7,537 bases of DNA from RH-AL1 sp964247745 (GTDB lineage: Bacteria > Pseudomonadota > Alphaproteobacteria > Rhizobiales > Beijerinckiaceae). The position numbers were made by a program, and so were the translations under genes. Numbering within the stretch: the stretch's first letter is position 1; the number at the start of each line of letters is the position of its first letter. The DNA is taken from contig CAXTVT010000121.1 in the NCBI GenBank assembly GCA_964247745.1, positions 1 through 7,537 of the forward strand. The letters run 5' to 3'. The notes below the pieces were generated by a model, which worked only from the letters and a program-made list of their open reading frames with translations, was not told the DNA's origin and did no database searches. Shown here in pieces: positions 1 through 6,452 of this stretch.

Positions 1-1271
<1,271 letters not shown>

Positions 1272-1463
1272 GCGGTATGTCTCCCGTTCACGCAGGCTGG
1301 CAGCGTGTCCCTACGCTCCAGGATTCAGGGAAACGGCGCAAGCACGGGACGCGCCAGCGCCGGGCTTCCCGACTTTGTTTGCACGCCACGCCACGCCGGG
1401 CGCGGCGTTGCGACTCGCTCGCCTCGCGGGACAGGCCGCCGCCGAATCTGCTTTAACCGCGCG
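1272..1463. promoter_or_regulatory. Divergent intergenic region pyc / pdeM
   Basis: These 192 bases separate the divergent starts of pyc and pdeM, so promoters for both should lie here. The pyc ribosome site (GGGAG on the minus strand) is at its left end. A small inverted repeat, ACGCCG / CGGCGT with a 4-nt loop, lies at 1393-1408, next to a short tandem of CACGC units. No convincing sigma-70 boxes, operator or riboswitch can be assigned by eye. The promoter role is inferred from gene orientation only. Confidence 0.35.
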
Positions 1464-2201
1464 ATGCCCGCTCACGCCGCCCGCTTCGATACCTCGCCCG
1501 AGAAGATCATCCGCCTGCACGGGTCCGCCTTCGTCGCCGACCCGTCGGGGGCTCTGTACTGGCCCGACGAGCACCTCCTGGTGGTGGCCGACCTCCATCT
1601 GGAGAAAGGCTCGTCCTTCGCACAGAAGCGCGTCTTCCTGCCGCCCTACGACACGTCGGCGACGTTGGCCAAGCTGGCGGCGGTCGTCGGCCGGCTCGAC
1701 CCGCGGCGCGTGGTGGCGCTCGGCGACTCGTTTCACGACGGTGGCGGTTGCGACCGGCTGCTGGCGCACGACGTCCAGGCGCTCCGCGCGATCCAGACCG
1801 GGCGCGACTGGATGTGGATCGCCGGCAACCACGATCCGGCGCCGCCCGCCGCGCTCGACGGCGACCATGCCACCCACCTCGCCGTCGGCCACGTCTGCTT
1901 CCGCCACCATCCCTCCCGCTCGCCTTGCGACGGGGAGATCGCCGGGCACCTCCATCCGGTGGCCGTGGTCGGCGGCAAGGCCGGCAGCGTGCGCCGGCGC
2001 TGCTTCGTCGCCGACGACCGGCGTTGCATCATGCCGGCCTTCGGCGCCTATGCCGGCGGGCTCAACTTCCTCGGCGAGCCCGTCCGCGCGTTGTTCTGCG
2101 GCGGCGAGCATCTCGCCCACGTGCTCGGCCGCAGTGCCGTCTACACCGTGGCGCGCAAGCAATGCCTGATGGACAGCGTGACCTACGAGCCCTGGCTTTG
2201 A
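1464..2201 (+). CDS. pdeM: PdeM-type metallophosphoesterase (ligase-associated DNA damage response endonuclease)
   Basis: A 245-residue calcineurin-like metallophosphoesterase. The metal-binding motifs appear in order: DLH at 43-45 (in VVADLHLEKG), GD at 87-88 (VALGDSFHD), GNHD at 121-124 and GHLH at 161-164. The DLHLEKGSSFA block, the GDSFHD motif and the late PAFGAYAGGLN segment match the PdeM family, which is associated with ATP-dependent DNA ligase, an Lhr-like helicase and a beta-lactamase-fold exonuclease in bacterial DNA repair. None of those partners is in this window, so the gene looks solitary here. The reading frame stays open upstream to 1020, but that stretch is antisense to pyc. 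The ATG at 1464 gives the usual family length and N-terminus. No clear Shine-Dalgarno sequence precedes it. Family assignment is strong; the biochemical activity is inferred from the family. Confidence 0.9.
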   Translation: MPAHAARFDTSPEKIIRLHGSAFVADPSGALYWPDEHLLVVADLHLEKGSSFAQKRVFLPPYDTSATLAKLAAVVGRLDPRRVVALGDSFHDGGGCDRLLAHDVQALRAIQTGRDWMWIAGNHDPAPPAALDGDHATHLAVGHVCFRHHPSRSPCDGEIAGHLHPVAVVGGKAGSVRRRCFVADDRRCIMPAFGAYAGGLNFLGEPVRALFCGGEHLAHVLGRSAVYTVARKQCLMDSVTYEPWL

Positions 2202-2320
2202 GCCGATCGCCACGAGCGACTCCGGGTCACGCCTGACGCAAAGGAAAGAACTTCCGCCGCGCTTGCAAAAGAGCCAAGGCGGCGCTAGCCCTGACGAAGT
2301 CATGGGGACGTCGAGTACGT

Positions 2321-2623
2321 GTGAGCAGGCCGAACTTCTTCCTTATCGAGAATAATTCTAAAGGGATTATCTTGGCGCTACCTTTCGAGGCGCATACGAT
2401 CCAGGCCAATGTCACCAAAAAAGGATTTTTGAATTATTACAAAGTGACGGATATCGATCCCGTCACTTTGCGCGAGTGGGGCGCCCGCAACATCGGCGCG
2501 CTGAGCCAGATCGCGTGGTTCGCCTACGACCAGGGCCGCTACCGCGAACGCATGGTCGCGACGAACCTCGTGCGCGAGTTGGCGATCGACATCGATAAAT
2601 ATGCGGGATGGGCGTTCCGGTAA
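2321..2623 (+). CDS. Hypothetical protein, unrecognised, in an AT-richer island
   Basis: A possible 100-residue protein that I do not recognise. It starts MSRPNFFLIENN and ends with DIDKYAGWAFR, has no signal peptide or membrane segment, and shows a plausible mix of hydrophobic and charged residues, with a helical-looking second half around WFAYDQGRYRERM. The GTG start at 2321 has only a poor ribosome site. The frame is open back to 2237 but contains no ATG, GTG or TTG there, so the 5' end could be truncated. The first half (to about 2470) is markedly richer in A and T, with codons such as AAT, AAA and TTT that neighbours avoid. The second half returns to the local GC-rich usage. It converges on the DUF2853 gene, with 27 bases between the stops. 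It could be a recently acquired gene, a fragment of one, or a chance ORF. Confidence 0.45.
   Translation: MSRPNFFLIENNSKGIILALPFEAHTIQANVTKKGFLNYYKVTDIDPVTLREWGARNIGALSQIAWFAYDQGRYRERMVATNLVRELAIDIDKYAGWAFR
2440..2470. repeat. Perfect 11-bp inverted repeat with 9-nt spacer
   Basis: CAAAGTGACGG (2440-2450) is followed after 9 bases by its exact reverse complement CCGTCACTTTG (2460-2470). It lies inside the hypothetical ORF, at the point where AT-rich sequence changes back to GC-rich. There is no T tract on either side, so it is not a standard terminator. It could be an operator, a cruciform or RNA hairpin, or the remnant of a mobile-element end. Confidence 0.85.
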
Positions 2624-2650
2624 GGATTACCCGGAGATTTCGAAGGGTGT

Positions 2651-2959
2651 TCAGAGCGCGTCGAGCTTCTCGAAATGCTCGGCGAGCAGGTAATGGAAGG
2701 TCAGGCGAGACTTGTCGCGCGACGGCTTCATCGTGGTGCAGACGGCCTTGATCGCACCATCGAGGTCGCCGTCCAGGCCGAGCTTCTTCTTGAGGAAGCT
2801 GTCGCGTACCCGCGCGAGCTCCTCCTTGTCGGAGCAGGCCACGTATTTCGCATCGGGCTTGCTCATCACCAGCGCGTAGGTTCTGGCGAGGTGCTTGACC
2901 GCGGTCTCGTGGACCGGACCCTTGGCGTATTTCTTGATGTCGGCGACGTGGTCGAGCAT
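2651..2959 (-). CDS. DUF2853 family small protein
   Basis: A 102-residue cytoplasmic protein of the DUF2853 family, whose function is not known. It reads MLDHVADIKKYAKG, then a SKPDAKYVACSDKEEL segment, a RVRDSFLKKKLGL block, and ends FHYLLAEHFEKLDAL, all features I associate with DUF2853. It is Lys/Asp/Glu-rich and predicted to be helical, with no signal peptide or membrane segment. The start at 2959 is decided by a near-perfect ribosome site, AAAGGAG, seven bases upstream of the ATG. A longer in-frame start at 3001 would add an unlikely Arg-rich leader. It lies 90 bases downstream of purK on the same strand, so it may be read through from purK or have its own promoter in the gap. The family call is from memory of the consensus. 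Confidence 0.85.
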   Translation of the reverse strand: MLDHVADIKKYAKGPVHETAVKHLARTYALVMSKPDAKYVACSDKEELARVRDSFLKKKLGLDGDLDGAIKAVCTTMKPSRDKSRLTFHYLLAEHFEKLDAL

Positions 2960-3049
2960 GAAGCGTCTCCTTTGACGGTCCGCACGACGGCAACGTGGCA
3001 CAAGCCGTCACATCATTTCAATGGATCGAACGCCTTCATCCACGCAACG

Positions 3050-4126
3050 CTACCGCGGCCGCACTTGCGTCCAGTGCCCCATCTTGCGGCCGGCGCGCTC
3101 CTCGGCCTTGCCGTAGAGGTTGAGCGCGACCCCAGGGGTCGCCATCAGCCGGTGCCATTCGCCGGCTTCCGCACCGACGAGATTCTGCATTTCGACGCTG
3201 GCGCCATGCCGCGTGGTTGCGCCGAGCGGCCAGCCGGCGATGGCGCGCACGTGCTGCTCGAACTGCGAGGTGGCGGCGCCGGCCTCGGTCCAGTGCCCGG
3301 AGTTGTGCACGCGCGGCGCGATCTCGTTGACCCGCAGCGCCTCGCCGGCGTCCTCGCGCGTCACGAAAAGCTCGACCGCCAGCACGCCGACATAGTGCAG
3401 CGCGTCGGCGATGGCGTGCGCGATGTCCACCGACCGCGCCGCGGTCTCGGGGGAAATGCCGGCCGGCGCTACGGTCCGGTGCAGGATGTGGTTGGCATGC
3501 TCGTTCTCGCAGACGTCGAAGGCGGCGAAACTGCCGTCGAGGCCGCGGGCGCAGACCACCGAGATCTCCTTGGCGAACGGCACCATCCCTTCGAGGATCG
3601 CGGGCACGCCGCCGAGCGAGCGGAACGCGACGGCGAGATCGGTGCCTTCCTTGATGGTGGTCTGGCCCTTGCCGTCGTAGCCGAACCGTCGCGTCTTCAG
3701 GATCGAGGGTCGGCCGAGCTGGGCCACGGCGCGGGCCAGGCTGCCGGCGGTGTCGACGTTCATGTAGGGCGCGGTGCGGATGCCGAGCGAATTGACGAAC
3801 TCCTTCTCGACGAGACGATCCTGGCTGGCGGCGAGCGCGGCGGCGTCGGGGCGGACCGGCCGGATCGCCGCCAGCACCTCGGCCGTGCGCGCCGGCACGT
3901 TCTCGAACTCGTAGGTCACGACATCGACGGCCTGAGCGAAGGCGGCCAGCTCGGCCTCGTCCTCGTAGGCGGCAATGGTCTTGGCGCAGCAGACGTCGAA
4001 GGCCGGGCTGTCGGGATCGGGGCAGTAGACGTGGGCGCGCAGGCCGAGGCGCGAGGCGGCGACGCAGAGCATGCGGCCGAGCTGGCCGCCGCCGAGGATG
4101 CCGATCGTATCGCCGGGCGCCAGCAT
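3050..4126 (-). CDS. purK: N5-carboxyaminoimidazole ribonucleotide synthase
   Basis: PurK uses ATP and bicarbonate to carboxylate aminoimidazole ribonucleotide (AIR) to N5-CAIR in purine synthesis; PurE then converts N5-CAIR to CAIR. The protein is 358 residues, normal for the family. It has the glycine-rich N-terminal motif GILGGGQLGRM at 9-19, TYEFENVP at 71-78, the ATP-grasp segment LKTRRFGYDGKGQ at 143-155, the EGMVPFAKEISV block at 179-190, and the metal and substrate region VEL (E252) and NEIAPRVHNSGHWT (267-280, E268). It ends GRKMGHWTQVRPR. All expected ATP-grasp residues are present. The ATG at 4126 lies 7 bases after the purE stop, so the two genes form an operon and are probably translationally coupled. 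An upstream in-frame start at 4258 lies inside purE and is rejected because it adds a nonsense Arg-rich leader. Confidence 0.97.
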   Translation of the reverse strand: MLAPGDTIGILGGGQLGRMLCVAASRLGLRAHVYCPDPDSPAFDVCCAKTIAAYEDEAELAAFAQAVDVVTYEFENVPARTAEVLAAIRPVRPDAAALAASQDRLVEKEFVNSLGIRTAPYMNVDTAGSLARAVAQLGRPSILKTRRFGYDGKGQTTIKEGTDLAVAFRSLGGVPAILEGMVPFAKEISVVCARGLDGSFAAFDVCENEHANHILHRTVAPAGISPETAARSVDIAHAIADALHYVGVLAVELFVTREDAGEALRVNEIAPRVHNSGHWTEAGAATSQFEQHVRAIAGWPLGATTRHGASVEMQNLVGAEAGEWHRLMATPGVALNLYGKAEERAGRKMGHWTQVRPR

Positions 4127-4133
4127 GCGCGTC

Positions 4134-4673
4134 TCAGTCCACCGGCGCCAAGGCGACGGCCTCGGTCTTCGCCAGGCGCCAGGCCGCGAGCCGCTGTGCC
4201 AGCGCCTCGTCGTGCAGCGCCAGCACCGCGGCGGCGAGCAGGGCGGCGTTGATCGCACCGGCCTTGCCGATGGCGAGCGTGCCCACGGGGACGCCGCCCG
4301 GCATCTGCACGATGGAATAGAGCGCGTCCCGTCCGCCGAGATGGTGGCCGGGGACCGGCACGCCGAACACCGGCAGCGGCGTCATCGCGGCGACCATGCC
4401 GGGCAGGTGCGCCGCACCGCCGGCGCCGGCGATCACGATGCGCGTGCCGGCCGCCTTGGCGCCCGTCGCGAAGTCGTAGAGCCGCTGCGGCGTGCGGTGC
4501 GCCGAGACGATCAGCGCCTCGTGGCCGATCTCGAGGGCGTCGAGCGTATCGGCGGCGTGCTTCATCACGCTCCAGTCGGACTGGCTGCCCATGATCACGG
4601 CGACGGGGCGGAGGGACGGCACGGGCGCGGAAGGCGCGGGCGGTTGCGGCGGCACGGCGTAGCTCTGAACCAA
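4134..4673 (-). CDS. purE: N5-carboxyaminoimidazole ribonucleotide mutase (class I PurE)
   Basis: PurE rearranges N5-CAIR, made by PurK, to CAIR; class I enzymes act as octamers in the cytoplasm. Conserved elements are IMGSQSDW at 27-34, VSAHRTP at 56-62, the AGAGGAAHLPGM loop at 82-93 with the catalytic histidine H89, and YSIVQMPGGVPVGTLAIG, followed by KAGAINAALLAA. Presence of PurK next door agrees with class I. From the TTG at 4673 the protein has 179 residues, including about 20 residues rich in Pro and Ala before the fold starts. GTG codons at residues 7 and 18 are alternative starts; the one at residue 18 (position 4622) would give about 162 residues, closer to the family norm. No ribosome site clearly decides this. 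The gene lies 55 bases after the DUF465 stop. Confidence 0.96.
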   Translation of the reverse strand: MVQSYAVPPQPPAPSAPVPSLRPVAVIMGSQSDWSVMKHAADTLDALEIGHEALIVSAHRTPQRLYDFATGAKAAGTRIVIAGAGGAAHLPGMVAAMTPLPVFGVPVPGHHLGGRDALYSIVQMPGGVPVGTLAIGKAGAINAALLAAAVLALHDEALAQRLAAWRLAKTEAVALAPVD

Positions 4674-4728
4674 AGCGCGGGCATAGGCGAAGCCCCGCGA
4701 CGCCGCAAGGCTGCAAGGATGCGGCGGG

Positions 4729-4947
4729 TCAGGCGATGATGTCGGGGGTCAGCTGGTCGTCGAGGAAGGTCATGCGGTCGCGCAGCGAGAGCTTGCGCTT
4801 CTTCAGGCGCTGCACCTGAAGCCGGTCGGCCGAGCCGAGCTGGGTCAGCGCCTCGATCGCGGCGTCGAGGTCGCGATGCTCCTGGCGCAGGTGTTCGAGC
4901 TCCTCCGTCCAGGCATGGCGATCGACGTCGTTCAGGTTCCGGTCCAT
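4729..4947 (-). CDS. YdcH/DUF465 family small protein
   Basis: A 72-residue protein of the YdcH (DUF465) family, with no established function. It is highly charged and probably forms a helical hairpin or coiled coil. The sequence shows the family pattern: LRQEHRDLDAAIEAL in the first helix, a short turn with GSADRLQ, then VQRLKKRKLSLRDRM in the second helix, ending QLTPDIIA. It has no membrane or signal segment. The ATG at 4947 is preceded by a GGTGGGG stretch that can serve as the ribosome site. It is the first gene of the minus-strand run that continues into purE and purK. Many alphaproteobacteria, as I recall, keep a DUF465 gene next to purE. No role in purine synthesis is demonstrated. 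Confidence 0.9.
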   Translation of the reverse strand: MDRNLNDVDRHAWTEELEHLRQEHRDLDAAIEALTQLGSADRLQVQRLKKRKLSLRDRMTFLDDQLTPDIIA

Positions 4948-5019
4948 CGCCCCACCGCACCCGCCAGGCGCCGCCGTTTTGCGTCGCTAGTGCCGGGTTT
5001 CGCCGGGCTTGGCAAGGTC

Positions 5020-5045
5020 GGGAGCCGGCAGCGCGGCCGGCTCCC
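5020..5045 (-). terminator. Strong GC hairpin after the small secreted protein gene
   Basis: GGGAGCCGGC (5020-5029) and GCCGGCTCCC (5036-5045) form a perfect 10-bp stem with a 6-nt loop. The hairpin starts 15 bases after the stop codon of the minus-strand secreted-protein gene and precedes the DUF465-purEK run. No U tract follows on the minus strand, so it may be an intrinsic terminator of the U-poor kind, an RNA 3'-end stabiliser, or a pause site. It would help separate the two minus-strand units. Confidence 0.55.
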
Positions 5046-5060
5046 TCGTCACGCCAGAAC

Positions 5061-5255
5061 TCAGCGGCAAACCTTGCGGATGACGACGCGACCGCCGCCG
5101 TGGACCGTGCGCACCGTGCGGCAGCCGTGGCCCATCGGGCCGTGATGGCCATGGATGACCTTCTTGACGACATAGGCGTCGGCCGGCGTCGCCGTGAGCG
5201 CAACGGTGCCGGCGAGGCAGCCGATGGAAGCGAGCGTGGCAAGCAGCTTTTTCAT
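5061..5255 (-). CDS. Small secreted basic protein with Sec signal peptide
   Basis: A 64-residue protein of unknown function. Residues 1-27 form a clear Sec signal peptide: MKK, a hydrophobic stretch LLATLASIGCLAGTVAL, and a likely cleavage site after PADA. The predicted mature peptide is only about 37 residues. It is basic, rich in His, Gly, Val and Arg, and has two cysteines (C45 and C63) that could form a disulfide in the periplasm. There is no lipobox, so a lipoprotein is unlikely. Similar tiny VVKK / RVVIRKVC-ending exported proteins occur in Rhizobiales, as I recall, but have no assigned role; metal binding by the histidines is only a guess. The ATG at 5255 has a GGGAG ribosome site about ten bases upstream. 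It is divergent from bchI and followed by a strong hairpin. The same frame stays open far upstream, antisense to bchI, and that extension is not coding. Confidence 0.75.
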   Translation of the reverse strand: MKKLLATLASIGCLAGTVALTATPADAYVVKKVIHGHHGPMGHGCRTVRTVHGGGRVVIRKVCR

Positions 5256-5366
5256 GATCTTCGATCTCCCGGTTCGGGTTCGGCGCGGGGCGCCGTGCCG
5301 TTTTCCTAGGCGGCGTGACTTGAACGGAAGCTGAGCGGCGCGTCGGCGCTTGTTCACCTGCGCCGC
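5256..5366. promoter_or_regulatory. Divergent intergenic region: small secreted gene / bchI
   Basis: These 111 bases must hold the promoters of the secreted-protein gene (minus) and of the bchI-bchD operon (plus), if bchI is not read from further upstream. It contains a small inverted repeat, CGGCGC / GCGCCG with a 3-nt loop, at 5281-5295. I looked for the photosynthesis repressor site TGT-N12-ACA (PpsR/CrtJ) and did not find it. bchI has no visible Shine-Dalgarno sequence before its ATG. The promoter role is inferred from orientation only. Confidence 0.35.
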
Positions 5367-6452
5367 ATGCCGCAAGATCAGCGCTTCGACCCGCAGGACC
5401 AGAACCCCTTGCCGTTCCCCTTCTCCGCCATCGCCGGCCAGGCCGAGATGAAGCTCGGCATCCTGATCGCGGCGGTGGATCCCGCGGTCGGCGGCGTGCT
5501 GATCCTCGGCGATCGCGGCTCGGGCAAGTCCACGGCGGTGCGCGCGCTTCCCGCACTGCTGCCCGCGATGAAGGTGGTGGAAGGCTGCCGCTACGGTTGC
5601 GATCCCACGGCCGGTCCGGCGCTCTGCGACGAGTGTCGCGCCCGCAAGGCCGCCGGCCCGCTCAGAGCCGCCAAGGCACCCGTGCCGGTGGTCGACCTGC
5701 CGCTCGGCGCCACCGAGGATCGCGTCGTCGGTGCGCTCGATCTGGAGAAGGCGCTGACGATGGGCGTCAAGAGCTTCGAGCCGGGGCTGCTGGCCCGGGC
5801 TCATCGCGGCTTCCTCTACATCGACGAGGTCAACCTGCTCGAGGACCATCTCGTCGACCTCCTGCTCGACGTGGCACAGTCCGGCGAGAACGTCGTCGAA
5901 CGCGAGGGACTCTCGGTGCGCCATCCCGCGCGGTTCGTGCTGGTCGGCACCGGCAATCCGGAAGAGGGCGAGCTGCGGCCGCAGCTGCTCGACCGCTTCG
6001 GCCTCGCCGTGGAGGTTCGCACGCCGCAGGTGCTGGCCGAGCGCATCGAGGTGGTGCGCCGCCGCGATGCCTACGAGCGCGACCCCGCCGCCTTTCTCGC
6101 GGTGTGGAAAGAGCCGGAGGCCGAGCTGCGTCGGCATATCGTCGCCGCGCGGGCCGGCTTTCCCAAGGTCGAGATGCCCGACGCCGTGCTGGAGCAGGCG
6201 GCCAAGCTGTGCCTCGCGCTGGGCACCGACGGTCTCCGCGGCGAGCTCACCCTGATGCGCGCCTCCCGCGCCGCCGCCGCGCTCGCCGGCAAGACCCGCG
6301 CGGGCCTCGACGATCTCCGCGCGGTGGCCCCGCTCGCCCTGCGTCACCGCCTGCGCCGCAACCCGCTCGACGATACCGGCTCCACCGCCCGCATCGAGCG
6401 CGCCATCGGGGAGGTGTTCGGCCCGGCGCAGGTCGCCGGCGCGGCGGCGTGA
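5367..6452 (+). CDS. bchI: Magnesium chelatase ATPase subunit I
   Basis: BchI is the AAA+ ATPase of magnesium chelatase. With BchD it forms the motor that drives BchH to insert Mg2+ into protoporphyrin IX, the first committed step to bacteriochlorophyll. The protein has 361 residues, slightly longer than the usual 340-350. It shows PFPFSAIAGQ near the N-terminus, Walker A GDRGSGKST at 48-56, VVDLPLGATEDRVVGALD at 108-125, Walker B FLYIDEVN at 149-156, sensor-1 VGTGNPEEGELRP at 193-205 with N197, and LLDRFG with the candidate arginine finger R210. The C-terminal helical domain includes TDGLRGELTLMRASRA and ALRHRLRRNPLDDTGST. Residues 74-90 hold four cysteines spaced C-x3-C-x8-C-x2-C, which may be a metal site or redox switch. 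The ATG at 5367 is the only credible start, although it lacks a ribosome site. The stop overlaps the bchD start. Confidence 0.97.
   Translation: MPQDQRFDPQDQNPLPFPFSAIAGQAEMKLGILIAAVDPAVGGVLILGDRGSGKSTAVRALPALLPAMKVVEGCRYGCDPTAGPALCDECRARKAAGPLRAAKAPVPVVDLPLGATEDRVVGALDLEKALTMGVKSFEPGLLARAHRGFLYIDEVNLLEDHLVDLLLDVAQSGENVVEREGLSVRHPARFVLVGTGNPEEGELRPQLLDRFGLAVEVRTPQVLAERIEVVRRRDAYERDPAAFLAVWKEPEAELRRHIVAARAGFPKVEMPDAVLEQAAKLCLALGTDGLRGELTLMRASRAAAALAGKTRAGLDDLRAVAPLALRHRLRRNPLDDTGSTARIERAIGEVFGPAQVAGAAA

Noticed and set aside
1311..2303. A 330-codon minus-strand open frame opposite pdeM
   Set aside because: It mirrors the metal-motif-bearing pdeM frame and has no recognisable family.
2675..4252. 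A 525-codon plus-strand open frame opposite DUF2853, purK and the end of purE
   Set aside because: It is antisense to well-conserved purK and purE and shows no domain of its own.
5256..5366. PpsR/CrtJ repressor site upstream of bchI
   Set aside because: The only TGT in this gap has no ACA at the required 12-base spacing.
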